Shown: positions 17,013-25,538, counted from the first letter of the stretch. The stretch is DNA of 46,786 nt from an uncultured Bacteroidales bacterium (GCA_949297215.1 CASFRV010000015.1:1-46786), one strand, 5' to 3'. Notes: generated by a model from the sequence alone, not told the origin. Numbers and translations are program-made.

Positions 17013-17190
17013 GGGTTCGCTGGATTATTTGGATGATACGTATTATTTTCTTGTCGTAATGACTTCGCAAATTTACAACTCATTTCCGTCAGCCTGCCGC
17101 TGCCGGCGTTAAACTACTTTAAAGCAGGCCTTTTGCAGCCGTTTCAGAAAAATTATCGGCCTTTTGCGTGTTTATATTGGGAGAAAAAAC

Positions 17191-17198
17191 TAATTTTG
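17191..17198 (+). promoter_or_regulatory. possible -7 element of the YtxH operon
   Basis: TAATTTTG fits TAnnTTTG and lies 31 bases upstream of the YtxH start codon. The upstream TTTG at 17163-17166 is 24 bases away, longer than the usual 19-21, so the -33 match is poor. Confidence 0.4.
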
Positions 17199-17229
17199 GG
17201 GTGTTCAAACCAACAAAACTTCTATTATC

Positions 17230-17436
17230 ATGAAAGGATTAAGCATTTTGGCAGCATTCCTGGGCGGCGCAGCCGTCGGTGCAGCATGTGGCATTTTGTT
17301 TGCCCCGGAAAAGGGTACGGAAACCCGTACGAAAATTGCAGAAATCATCCGCAAAAGAGGCATCAAGCTGAACAGCAAAGAGCTGGAAGACCTGGTGGAC
17401 GACATTGCCGACGAGCTGAAACCCGTTAACGACTAA
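17230..17436 (+). CDS. YtxH domain protein
   Basis: A 68-residue protein with one N-terminal hydrophobic glycine/alanine-rich segment (LSILAAFLGGAAVGAACGIL), then the FAPEKGTETR motif and a charged helical tail. This is the YtxH pattern, a small membrane-tethered stress-associated protein. It heads a three-gene operon with a holin-like membrane protein and a short charged protein, a common trio in Bacteroidetes. Exact function is unknown. Confidence 0.87.
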   Translation: MKGLSILAAFLGGAAVGAACGILFAPEKGTETRTKIAEIIRKRGIKLNSKELEDLVDDIADELKPVND

Positions 17437-17446
17437 AAAACGAGCC

Positions 17447-17815
17447 GTGTTTTCCAGTGACCGAAACATAGAAACCCTGCACGGGCTCCTCGCCGACGTG
17501 AAGCGCTACGTGGAGCTGCGGGTAAAGTATGTACAGCTGGATTTTGTGAGCAAGATGACTGTCCTGGCCGCAGCATTCATTCTGGGAGCAATCCTGTTCA
17601 TGCTGCTCATGATAGTCATCTTGTTCCTTTCTTATGCCTGCGCGCGGGCCATGGCTCCGGCCTTGGGCGGCATGCCAGCCGCATGTGCGGTGGTGGCGCT
17701 TTTCTACGCAGTGGTGGCGCTTTTGGTCTATGCATGCCGCAGGAAGCTCATCATAAATCCCGTTGCCAACTTTTTGGGCCAGCTCTTCCTGACCCATCGG
17801 AAAAAGGAGAATTGA
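17447..17815 (+). CDS. phage holin family-like membrane protein (PF07332 type)
   Basis: A 122-residue protein with a GTG start at 17447, 10 bases after the YtxH stop. A charged N-terminal helix (LHGLLADVKRYVELRVKY) is followed by two strong membrane segments (about 38-66 and 74-96) and a basic tail. This matches the holin-superfamily III / DUF1469 group, which in these operons is a chromosomal envelope-stress protein rather than a lysis protein. No other phage genes are near. The third gene starts 1 base after its stop. Confidence 0.8.
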   Translation: MFSSDRNIETLHGLLADVKRYVELRVKYVQLDFVSKMTVLAAAFILGAILFMLLMIVILFLSYACARAMAPALGGMPAACAVVALFYAVVALLVYACRRKLIINPVANFLGQLFLTHRKKEN

Positions 17816-17816
17816 G

Positions 17817-18065
17817 ATGATACGCCATACGTACACGCTGAACGAGATTGAAATAAGGCGGGCGCAAACGGAAAAGGCGTTGCAACAGATGGAGCAGCGC
17901 ATCAAAGCGAAAACCGACCGCCTGCTGACGCCTCCGCCCGCCGAAAACAAAATGCAGATGTGGATAGGCAACGCCCAGCGGGCCTATGCCGTCTACGACG
18001 GCGTCATGACGGGGTATAAACTGCTGAGAAAAATCAGACACCTCTTCAAGAGAAGAAAAAAATAA
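17817..18065 (+). CDS. small charged protein of the YtxH operon
   Basis: An 82-residue protein with a helical, highly charged N-terminal half (EIEIRRAQTEKALQQMEQRI) that could form a coiled coil. A central proline-rich break and a basic C-terminus ending KRRKK follow. No membrane segment and no recognised domain. It starts 1 base after the holin-like gene and ends the operon just before the terminator at 18064-18091. Its partner genes suggest a role with the membrane protein, but this is inference. Confidence 0.75.
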   Translation: MIRHTYTLNEIEIRRAQTEKALQQMEQRIKAKTDRLLTPPPAENKMQMWIGNAQRAYAVYDGVMTGYKLLRKIRHLFKRRKK

Positions 18066-18091
18066 CGGTATCAAGCCTGCTTGATACCGTT
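18064..18091. terminator. bidirectional intrinsic terminator
   Basis: A perfect 12-bp stem (18064-18075 with 18080-18091) with a 4-base loop. TTGTTTT follows on the plus strand and a run of seven T on the minus strand. It lies between the convergent YtxH operon and rluA-like gene and can serve both. Confidence 0.85.
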
Positions 18092-18095
18092 TGTT

Positions 18096-19043
18096 TTATG
18101 CCTGCCGCGCCCCTGCGCCTGCGGCATCGGCCACCGGTGCATATCCGGCCGGCGCTAAACGGTCGAACACCCGGAGGAACGACGAGGGAACGGGCGTTTC
18201 AAACTTCATAAGCTCGCCCGTAACGGGGTGGTGAAAGTGAAGCCGGAAGGCATGAAGCGCCAGACGGCCGGCAGGGTTGTCGCCGTTGCCATATTTAACG
18301 TCGCCGCAGACGGGATGGCCCAAGTCCTGCATGTGGACGCGTATCTGGTTTTTACGCCCCGTCTCCAAACGCAGCTCAACCAGGGAATAAAGCGGCGAAC
18401 TGCGCACAACGCGATAACGCGTGACGGCATACTTGCCCCCATTGTCGACGGGCGACGAATAGGTAAAGAAGGCCTTGTTGTCCTTCAGCCAGCTCTCGAC
18501 GCATCCCTCCTGCTGCTCCATGCAGCCCGACACGAGCGCAACGTAACGCCGGTCGGTAACGATGTCGTGCCAGTTGTGCTCAAGCGTTTGCTCTGCGCTT
18601 ATCGTTTTTGCATAAATCATGAGGCCCGAAGTGTCCCGGTCGAGGCGATGCACAACGTGAGCTGAACATTTTTGGTGCGAAAGATGGAAATAATTGTCAA
18701 GCACAGTCTTGACGCAATAGGCATGATGCGACGTTGCCATCGACAGTATGCCCGGGTTCTTCTCAATAACCATGATGTGGCGGTCTTCATACACGATTTT
18801 CACGAAACGGTTGCGCAGTTCCACGCCCTTCTTGCGGGTGCATATCTCTACGTTCTGCCCCGGACGGAGCATATAGTCGTGCTGCGTCTCGCGACGGCGG
18901 TCCACCGACACGCCCCCGCCGCTGAGGATGGCCTTGGCGCGGTTTCGGCTGACGCCCGAAAGCGATTGCATGACAAATGGCAACAGCTCCATGGGAGCTT
19001 TCACCTTGAAACTGACCGGACGCTGAGGATTCTTCGTTTGCAT
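18096..19043 (-). CDS. RluA family pseudouridine synthase
   Basis: A 315-residue enzyme converting uridine to pseudouridine in rRNA or tRNA. An N-terminal S4-like RNA-binding part (about 20-68) precedes the catalytic domain. The family motif HRLDRDTSGL spans about 132-141 and its Asp135 is the expected catalytic residue. ETGRKNQIRVHMQDLGHPVCGD is the conserved substrate-binding motif near 226-247. The exact target (RluC-like, RluD-like or other) cannot be decided. A TAACTTTG element at 19075-19082 on the minus strand may be its -7 box, without a clear -33. Confidence 0.92.
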   Translation of the reverse strand: MQTKNPQRPVSFKVKAPMELLPFVMQSLSGVSRNRAKAILSGGGVSVDRRRETQHDYMLRPGQNVEICTRKKGVELRNRFVKIVYEDRHIMVIEKNPGILSMATSHHAYCVKTVLDNYFHLSHQKCSAHVVHRLDRDTSGLMIYAKTISAEQTLEHNWHDIVTDRRYVALVSGCMEQQEGCVESWLKDNKAFFTYSSPVDNGGKYAVTRYRVVRSSPLYSLVELRLETGRKNQIRVHMQDLGHPVCGDVKYGNGDNPAGRLALHAFRLHFHHPVTGELMKFETPVPSSFLRVFDRLAPAGYAPVADAAGAGARQA

Positions 19044-19131
19044 ATATAAATGGTATGGCTGAAAATAGCGGGTGCAAAGTTAAGAAAAATGTTTCAACCC
19101 GCCTCTCGGTCGCTTCGCTGCGGCCTTACCG

Positions 19132-21594
19132 TTAAAAGTCGATAGAGAAACGCACGTTGATCTGCCGCCCCGTAAGATAGTTGGGCACGGCATACTGTGT
19201 GTTCGTGATGTCGGTAATCCAATAATAGGAGTTCACGTTGTTGATGCCCAGCAGATTGAAGGCGTCAAGCCCCAGCCAGGCATTCTTTATGAGACGGCCG
19301 AAACCATGAATGTGTCTGTCCTCGTTATTAATGAGCCGGTAGCTCATGCCCACGTCGACCCGCTTATAGGCCGGCGCGCGGAAAGTCTGCTCGGCGCGCC
19401 CCGAATGAGGAGGACCGAACGGCAAACCGTCGGCAAAGGCCGCCTTCAGCGTAAGGCGCCAGCGCGTCGTTCCGGGAAAGTAGTCGGTAAAGTAGAGCGA
19501 CAGGTTATACCGCTGGTCCGTGGGGCGTGGCAGCCACACGCCGTTCAGCTTCTCCTTTGTCGACATCAGCGAGAAGGTGAGCCACGAGTCGGCGCCGGGA
19601 ACAAACTCTCCGAAGAGCTTGAAATCGATGCCCGCGGCATATCCCCGGCTCATGTTGCGGCCGTAATAGACCACGCGCACATTGTCAACGTTGTAAGGAA
19701 TCAGGTTGGAGAGCGCCTTGTAATAAACCTCCGTCGTAAACTTAAAAGGTCGGTTCATCATGCGAAACGTCCAGTCGCCCCCCAGCACAAAATGGATGGA
19801 ACGCTGCGAACGTATCGACTTGTTCAGGCGCACCGTCGCAATGCCGTCCTGCATCGTCGTGTCGCGCAGCTCCTTGAAGAACGGCGCCTGATAATAAAAG
19901 CCCGTGGCAAAACGGAAAGTCAGGTTCTCATTGAAAGCAGGCAACAGCCCCACCGACACACGCGGCGAAACCAGCGTTTCGCTGTTCCAGTCCCAATGGC
20001 TCAGCCGCACGCCGTAATTCACGTTGAAGAGCCCCACCCCGCTTTGGATGCGCCACGTATCTTGTGCGAACAGCTCGTAGCGGTTGGTCGATATACGGTT
20101 CTGCGAACGCAAGCTGTAAATCAGCATCAGCCGCTCCGGGTCGTGAGGCAGGGAGTAACCCATCGAATCGCGCATCTCCCATTCGCGCGAATTCTCCTTA
20201 ATCAGTTCATTCTGCCAGTTGATGCCCGCTTGCAAGTCGTGTCCCGTCATTTTCTTTCGGAAACGCAGCCCCACGCTGACCACTCGCGCCTTTAACGAGT
20301 TGCGGGCGTGCTCCATGTACGTACCAACGCCCAATTGCTCCTGAGTAGTCGCCTCGTTCAACCAATATTCGCCGCGTATATCGTAGGTTTCGCGTTCTTG
20401 CGTCGCAAAAGACGAGATTTGCAAGCCAACAGACGTCTGGGAGCTGAATTTCCGCGTCAGGGAGAGGGAGCCAAAATACGTTCTGAAGTAGTCTTTTTCT
20501 TTTCCGTCGAAATACACTTTGAAGCTCTTGGCTTCCTGCATCGTTCCGAAGTTGGTTTCGCGGTCTTCCGGTTCGAAGTTATAATGATTGTCGGAGATGT
20601 TGCCGATGAAATCCAAGGTCCAACGCTGGTTGGGCCGCCACGAAACGTAGGCCTGATAGTCTAAAAAGTTGGGGTCGTACTCGCCGGACGTGTCGAGCGA
20701 ACCCAAAAGATAGCGTGTCGTCTTGTAACGGACACTTGTCATGAGGCTGACGTGCTTGTTTCCCCAACCGGCATAAACGCTCCCGCCGAGCATGCTGCCC
20801 GAGAGCGATGCCTCGAACGCTTGCGGCCGCTTGTAGGTGATGTCCAGCACGGAGGACATGCGGTCGCCGTATTTCGCTTCGAAACCGCCCGAAGAAAAAC
20901 CGATGCTCTCGACCATGGCGCTGTTGATGATGCTCAATCCTTCCTGCTGCCCGGACCGTACGAGCATGGGGCGGTACACTTCGACGCCATTCAGGTAGAC
21001 GCAATTTTCATCAAAGGAGCCGCCACGCACATTATACTGCGACGAGAGCTCATTGTGCGTGGATACGCCGGCCTGCGTGGCGATCATTTCCTCGACGGCG
21101 TTTCCCGTCGTCGAAAGTGCCGTTTTCATTTCCGTCGGCTCCAAACGTTGCAGCGTTCCCGTCTGGATGCGCTGTCCCTCGACCGTGGCCGTGCCCATTG
21201 TCAGGCCAAGCGAGGGCAGCATCACGTCGATGCGCAACGAATCGCCGCGGGCGGGTGCGATGGTGCGCTTGCGCGTTTCGTAGCCAATCATGGAAAAAAT
21301 CAGCGTCTGCATGGTGTCGGCCGGCGCCACGTAGAAAGAATAGGTTCCGTCCAGGCGCGTCATGGTTCCCTGCGAGCTGCCCTGGATGCGCACGTTGGCC
21401 AGCTCCACGGCGTCGCCGTTCTCGTCGACCACCCGCCCGAACAGACGGCAGCGCTGGGCCGTGGCCGTCGACAATAGCGTGAAAAAAAGCAGCAGCAGCG
21501 CAACTGCCCGCCGCCGGTCGGCCCGGAGGCGGACGATCGCCCTTTTACCGTTCGTCGATTTCGTCGCTGTGTTGCTGCACATGGTCTTTAACAT
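19132..21594 (-). CDS. TonB-dependent outer membrane receptor
   Basis: An 820-residue receptor. A signal peptide (about 28-47, AVALLLLFFTLLSTATAQ) is followed by a carboxypeptidase-regulatory-like beta domain (about 50-125, LFGRVVDENGDAVELANV). The plug domain (about 135-260) contains QYNVRGGSFDENCVYLNGVEVYRP. A 22-strand type barrel ends in the terminal aromatic motif NVRFSIDF. No susD partner is adjacent, so this is not a Sus-type glycan importer; the ligand is unknown. It starts 46 bases after the kinase/RapZ fusion gene ends and could be co-transcribed with it. An alternative start lies at Met5. Confidence 0.92.
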   Translation of the reverse strand: MLKTMCSNTATKSTNGKRAIVRLRADRRRAVALLLLFFTLLSTATAQRCRLFGRVVDENGDAVELANVRIQGSSQGTMTRLDGTYSFYVAPADTMQTLIFSMIGYETRKRTIAPARGDSLRIDVMLPSLGLTMGTATVEGQRIQTGTLQRLEPTEMKTALSTTGNAVEEMIATQAGVSTHNELSSQYNVRGGSFDENCVYLNGVEVYRPMLVRSGQQEGLSIINSAMVESIGFSSGGFEAKYGDRMSSVLDITYKRPQAFEASLSGSMLGGSVYAGWGNKHVSLMTSVRYKTTRYLLGSLDTSGEYDPNFLDYQAYVSWRPNQRWTLDFIGNISDNHYNFEPEDRETNFGTMQEAKSFKVYFDGKEKDYFRTYFGSLSLTRKFSSQTSVGLQISSFATQERETYDIRGEYWLNEATTQEQLGVGTYMEHARNSLKARVVSVGLRFRKKMTGHDLQAGINWQNELIKENSREWEMRDSMGYSLPHDPERLMLIYSLRSQNRISTNRYELFAQDTWRIQSGVGLFNVNYGVRLSHWDWNSETLVSPRVSVGLLPAFNENLTFRFATGFYYQAPFFKELRDTTMQDGIATVRLNKSIRSQRSIHFVLGGDWTFRMMNRPFKFTTEVYYKALSNLIPYNVDNVRVVYYGRNMSRGYAAGIDFKLFGEFVPGADSWLTFSLMSTKEKLNGVWLPRPTDQRYNLSLYFTDYFPGTTRWRLTLKAAFADGLPFGPPHSGRAEQTFRAPAYKRVDVGMSYRLINNEDRHIHGFGRLIKNAWLGLDAFNLLGINNVNSYYWITDITNTQYAVPNYLTGRQINVRFSIDF

Positions 21595-21640
21595 AAACGC
21601 AACGGAGCTGCATTTATTATCATCCGTTCAACAAAAAGAG

Positions 21641-23140
21641 CTATGCTTGCCCCGCAGGATTTCTGGCCGGCAGGACGCGCTCTATACCCTGTTCACGATG
21701 GCAGAGCCTCACCTCGACGCCATATTTCGCGTTGATATATTCGGCCAGATGCTGCGCACAGTAGACACTGCGGTGGCGCCCGCCCGTACATCCGAAGGAA
21801 AACATCAGATCGGTGAAGCCGCGCTCCACATAACGGCGCACATGGGCGTCGGCCAGCTTGCAGGCGCTGTCGAGAAAGGTGAGAATTTCGCCGTCGTCCT
21901 CCAAAAAGCGCACCACCGGCTCGTCGAGGCCCGTCAGCGCCCGATAGCGCTCATAGCGTCCCGGGTTGTGCGTGCCGCGGCAGTCGAAAACGTAGCCTCC
22001 GCCGTTTCCGCTCATGTCTTCGGGGATGCCGTTCTTATAGCTGAAACTGAACACGCGCACCACGAGCGGTCCGCGTCCGTCGTAGGCCGAGCGGCTCTGC
22101 TCGCCGTGGCTCTCGCCCGGGGCGTTGAACTGCGGCAGCTCCGTCATGGCCCGCAAAACGCTTTCCAGGTAGGGATAGGGGCGCGCCGCGCCTTTGCGGA
22201 GCACGCCGCGGAGGTTTTCGATGGCGGGGGGGACGCTGTCGATAAAATACTTCTTACGTTCGAAATATCCGCGCAGACCATACGTGCCCAACACCTGCAT
22301 CAGGCGGAAGAGGACGAAGAGCAAGAGCTTTTCGCGGAAGGCCTCCTCGTCGAAGCGGCACACGTCGGCAAGCGCCCGCAAGTATTCGCCCGTCATCTCC
22401 TCGCGCAGCTCGTCGGGATAGCGAGCCGAGGCCTGCCAGAGGTACGACGCCACGTCGTACTGCAACGGTCCGCACCGTCCGCCCTGAAAGTCGATGAAGC
22501 AGGGGGCATCTCCCGGCAGCAGCATGACGTTGCGGGCCTGAAAGTCGCGGTACATAAAGCCGGCGTTTTCCAGCCGGCCCAAGTCTTCGGCCATGTGGAG
22601 CATTTCTCCTTCGAGCCGAAGCTCGTCATAGTCCATGTCGGTCGTGCGGAAAAAGCAGTATTTAAAATAATTGAGGTCGAACATGGCCGCCTGCGCGTTG
22701 AAGCGCACCGGAGGCAGGCATCTGTCGAAGTCGAGCCCCTCGGCCCCCGTCACTTGCAGGCGGGGCAGCAGGCGGATCGTGGCGGCTATCAGGCTCCGCT
22801 CGCGGGCATCGTAGCGGGCACCGTCGTCGCGGCCGCGCTTCAAGGCGTCATAAAGCGACGTAGAGCCCAGGTCGGTCTGGAAATAGCGCGTCTCGTCGGC
22901 CGATACGGCCAGGATTTCGGGCACGGGCAGCCCCTTGCTCCGAAAATGACGGCTCAAATAGATGAAACAACGGTTCTCGTCGCGCGACGGCCCGATGACG
23001 CCGATGTACGACGCCGTCGCGCTGCCGCTGCGGGCGTAGAAACGCACATATTCGCGGTTGCTGCCGGCCTTGGGCAGCCGCTCCACTTGCAGGGGCGCGC
23101 AGCCGTACCAGTCTTTAAAGAGTTGTATGAGGGCTTTCAT
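21641..23140 (-). CDS. AmgK-like phosphotransferase fused to RapZ C-terminal domain
   Basis: A 499-residue two-domain protein. Residues about 1-335 form an aminoglycoside-phosphotransferase-type kinase. Its catalytic loop YRDFQARNVM (198-206) and metal-binding FIDFQGGRCGPLQYDVASYL (215-234) closely resemble AmgK, the anomeric kinase for N-acetylmuramic acid and N-acetylglucosamine. Residues about 358-485 match the RapZ C-terminal domain, with FDCRGTHNPGRY and the signature GCTGGRHRSVYCAQHLAEY. In Escherichia coli that domain senses glucosamine-6-phosphate, but there it is fused to a P-loop ATPase instead. The frame extends to 23185; homology favours the ATG at 23140. A role in amino-sugar sensing or recycling is inferred. 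Confidence 0.88.
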   Translation of the reverse strand: MKALIQLFKDWYGCAPLQVERLPKAGSNREYVRFYARSGSATASYIGVIGPSRDENRCFIYLSRHFRSKGLPVPEILAVSADETRYFQTDLGSTSLYDALKRGRDDGARYDARERSLIAATIRLLPRLQVTGAEGLDFDRCLPPVRFNAQAAMFDLNYFKYCFFRTTDMDYDELRLEGEMLHMAEDLGRLENAGFMYRDFQARNVMLLPGDAPCFIDFQGGRCGPLQYDVASYLWQASARYPDELREEMTGEYLRALADVCRFDEEAFREKLLLFVLFRLMQVLGTYGLRGYFERKKYFIDSVPPAIENLRGVLRKGAARPYPYLESVLRAMTELPQFNAPGESHGEQSRSAYDGRGPLVVRVFSFSYKNGIPEDMSGNGGGYVFDCRGTHNPGRYERYRALTGLDEPVVRFLEDDGEILTFLDSACKLADAHVRRYVERGFTDLMFSFGCTGGRHRSVYCAQHLAEYINAKYGVEVRLCHREQGIERVLPARNPAGQA

Positions 23141-23225
23141 GTTATGATATGCTTTCTTCGTCTTTCCATTCCTTTTTCCGGCCATGCGGCAGCCGTCCCG
23201 GCTGTAGCTGCCGCTGCGGGCAGAC

Positions 23226-23870
23226 TCACAGATGGAGCACGCGGTCGTACTTCAACGGCAACTGCCGGCCCACGCTCGTCACGATGAGCCCCGCGCCCCG
23301 GCGGCCGGCCTCTTCGGCCATGATGTCGGCCAGCACGGCGGCGTTGGCGTCGTCCAGATGGCTCACGGGCTCGTCGGCCAGCAGGAAGTCGAAGGGCTGC
23401 ACCAGGGCTCTGACGGCTGCCACGCGCTGCTGCTGGCCGAAGCTCATCCGGCCCACCGGCACGTCGCGCTTGTCGGCTATGCCCAGCCGCTCGAACCACG
23501 CATCTATCTCTTTCGCCTCTTTCAGCCGGGTCAGACTGTTTTTCAGCTCCACGTTTTCGCGGGCCGTAAGCTCGGGGAAGAGGCGCAGCTCCTGATAGAT
23601 GCACGACAGCTCGCTTTTCCTGATTTCGGCCCACGCGGCAATGCCCAGCCGGCGCACGTCGCTTCCGCCGAAACAGATGCGCCCCTCATAGTCGTTGCGG
23701 TAGCCCAGCAGGAAGCTGCACAACGACGACTTTCCGGCGCCCGAAGCAGCCTCGATGAGGACCTTCGTTCCCTTTTCAAACGTCACGACCCGTCCCCACA
23801 CGTCGCTTTCGAGCCCGGTTCTCCCGGCAAAGACGCATGGCACGACGCTGTCGAGCGTGATGGCATTCAT
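23226..23870 (-). CDS. orphan ABC-type ATPase with degenerate motifs
   Basis: A 214-residue nucleotide-binding domain with no permease gene nearby. Walker A reads AASGAGKSS (Lys47), with the first glycine replaced by alanine. The signature is MSFGQQQRV instead of LSGGQ, Walker B LLADEPVSHLDDAN is intact, and the H-loop histidine appears to be replaced by serine (IVTSVGR). It still looks ATP-binding, most like the FtsE/LolD subgroup. It lies 85 bases upstream of the kinase/RapZ fusion on the same strand. Its function is unknown; it may pair with a distant permease. Confidence 0.83.
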   Translation of the reverse strand: MNAITLDSVVPCVFAGRTGLESDVWGRVVTFEKGTKVLIEAASGAGKSSLCSFLLGYRNDYEGRICFGGSDVRRLGIAAWAEIRKSELSCIYQELRLFPELTARENVELKNSLTRLKEAKEIDAWFERLGIADKRDVPVGRMSFGQQQRVAAVRALVQPFDFLLADEPVSHLDDANAAVLADIMAEEAGRRGAGLIVTSVGRQLPLKYDRVLHL

Positions 23871-23979
23871 TGTCTATATATTTAATATGGTGTGGCGGCT
23901 CGCCCGGCAGCCTGCATGCCCGGCGCTCACAGCCGGCCGGCGCTTGGCGCTGCGTTGCCGCCTTGATGAAAAAACGGGT

Positions 23980-24711
23980 TCACTTGCTGCGCCCGGCCAG
24001 CCCCATCAGATGAACGGCCACGAGGGCAGCCGTCTCGGTTCGCAGCCGGCTGTCGCCCAGGCTCACGGGAGAAAAGCCCGCCGCCATGGCGCGGCGCACC
24101 TCGTCGGGCGTGAAGTCGCCCTCGGGCCCCACCATCACGAGCGCATCGCTCGCCGGGCTGAGCACATCGGCCAAGAAAGGCTTCCCTTCTGCCCCGTCGA
24201 GCTCCGGTCCGTAGCAATGGGCGATGAAGCGCCGGCCCTGAAACGGCCGCTGCACAAACGCGTCGAACGGCACGAGGCCCTCGACGTGCGGCAGGCGGGC
24301 TTTGTGGCTCTGCTTCATGGCGCCCACAACGATTTTCTCCACCCGCTCCGTCTTGACCACGCGGCGCTCCGTGTTGGCTGTGGCCAGAAACGTCAGGCTG
24401 TCGATGCCTATCTCGGTGGCCTTCTCGGCCAGCCATTCCATCCTCTCCATGTTCTTCGTAGGAGCCACGGCCAGATGCACCCCTCCTCCCTGCCGGGGCG
24501 GCTCGGGGCGCCGCTCCCCGATGCTGAGCAGGCAGCCGCGGGGCGAGGCGGCGGCGATGACGCAGGAATAGGCCGTACCGCGCCCGTCCACCACGCAGAT
24601 GGGGTCGCCCTCGTGCATGCGCAGCACGCGCACGGCGTGGGCCGACTCCTCGGGCGGGAGCATGCCCGTGGTTTCCACGTCGGGGGCATAAAATATGTGG
24701 AGTTCTTTCAT
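23980..24711 (-). CDS. rsmE: 16S rRNA (uracil(1498)-N(3))-methyltransferase
   Basis: A 243-residue SPOUT-class methyltransferase that methylates U1498 in the decoding region of 16S rRNA using S-adenosylmethionine. A PUA-like N-terminal domain (about 1-70) is followed by the knotted catalytic domain with AEKATEIGID, VGPEGDFTPDEV and LGDSRLRTETAAL, all family hallmarks. Its start overlaps the stop of the upstream nuclease gene by 4 bases (ATGA), so the pair is translationally coupled. Confidence 0.96.
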   Translation of the reverse strand: MKELHIFYAPDVETTGMLPPEESAHAVRVLRMHEGDPICVVDGRGTAYSCVIAAASPRGCLLSIGERRPEPPRQGGGVHLAVAPTKNMERMEWLAEKATEIGIDSLTFLATANTERRVVKTERVEKIVVGAMKQSHKARLPHVEGLVPFDAFVQRPFQGRRFIAHCYGPELDGAEGKPFLADVLSPASDALVMVGPEGDFTPDEVRRAMAAGFSPVSLGDSRLRTETAALVAVHLMGLAGRSK

Positions 24712-25265
24712 TCCCTTGATCTGATTTCGTCGCGTATGAGCGAGGCCAGCTCGAAGTTTTCCTCGGCCACGGCCGATTTCAGCGCCTCATCGAGCAGCTC
24801 GCGGCTCATGGCGCTGATGGGCAGGGCCACCATGCCGTCGCCCCGCTGCCGTCCGTACTGCGTTTCAAAGACCTTGCGCAGCATACGTATCGGGCAATCG
24901 GCCAGCATGGCCAGCGCAATGCCGTCGGCTAGGTCGGTCTCCACCTCGCGGTAGCCCAAATCCTCGCATCCCAGCCGCACAACGGCGCTATAACGGTGGC
25001 CGTGAATCCAGCCTATCGACACGTTGACCGGAAGCAGCCCGAAAGCCGCCGTCATCTGCAAGGCAAGCGACAGCCCTTCGGAGCGCTCGCCGGCATCGAC
25101 GCGCCGGAGCAGCCCGGCCCCCGCACGGTCGATGAGCAGCGGCACATGCCGCCGCCCTCCCCGCTCGCGGAGCAGGAGGATGTAGGCGCCGCGCAGCGAT
25201 ACGCCCCGCGTCATGCCTTCCACCGTGAGGTAGACCACGTCGTCTTCGTCCCAATCGTCAGCCAT
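24708..25265 (-). CDS. bifunctional nuclease family protein (DUF151) with UVR motif
   Basis: A 185-residue protein starting MADDWDEDDVVYL. The DUF151/bifunctional-nuclease domain spans about residues 10-140, including HVPLLIDRAGAGLL and the EVETDLADGIALAMLADCPI segment. The C-terminal 30 residues (ELLDEALKSAVAEENFELASLIRDEI) form a UvrB/UvrC-type helical hairpin. The family includes plant and Mycobacterium members with reported RNase/DNase activity. The open frame extends to 25565 but the extra part is compositionally unlike protein, so 25265 is the start. A TACTTTTG element at 25284-25291 lies 18 bases upstream. It is coupled to rsmE. Confidence 0.92.
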   Translation of the reverse strand: MADDWDEDDVVYLTVEGMTRGVSLRGAYILLLRERGGRRHVPLLIDRAGAGLLRRVDAGERSEGLSLALQMTAAFGLLPVNVSIGWIHGHRYSAVVRLGCEDLGYREVETDLADGIALAMLADCPIRMLRKVFETQYGRQRGDGMVALPISAMSRELLDEALKSAVAEENFELASLIRDEIRSRE

Positions 25266-25283
25266 ACGCTGTTTCTTATAGCG

Positions 25284-25291
25284 CAAAAGTA
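25284..25291 (-). promoter_or_regulatory. possible -7 element of the nuclease-rsmE operon
   Basis: TACTTTTG on the minus strand, 18 bases upstream of the DUF151 start, fits TAnnTTTG; no clear -33 element is seen. The divergent region 25266-25563 is otherwise very GC-rich noncoding sequence with short hairpins and no recognised gene. Confidence 0.45.
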
Positions 25292-25530
25292 GCATATTTT
25301 TTCTTTTCCGCCCTCCCCGCCTGCCGAAAAAGGTGCGGGCAGCCGCATTTCGCCCCCTGGCGGCCATCCCGCCACCGGCCGCCACGCTGCCGGCGGCAAA
25401 ACGCCGCGAGCCGCCCGACGGGCCGCACGCCAAGCCGGCAAAGGCCGCCACACGGCCGGCTCGCCTCAGGGCTGAGGGGAAACAGGGGGGCTTTTCGCAC
25501 ACATTTCGCACAAGATTGCGGGAAAAGTCG

Positions 25531-25538
25531 TATCTTTG
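25531..25538 (+). promoter_or_regulatory. possible -7 element of the Nif3/zinc-ribbon operon
   Basis: TATCTTTG fits TAnnTTTG and lies 25 bases upstream of the Nif3 start at 25564. No convincing -33 element is seen at 19-21 bases. Confidence 0.45.

Noticed and set aside
17447-17815. Phage remnant, suggested by the holin-like protein
   Set aside because: No integrase, tail, lysin or attachment repeat nearby; the YtxH operon context is chromosomal.
25276-25500. Possible extra coding sequence upstream of the DUF151 gene
   Set aside because: The frame is rich in Arg/Gly/Cys from GC-rich noncoding DNA and the promoter-like element at 25284-25291 lies inside it.
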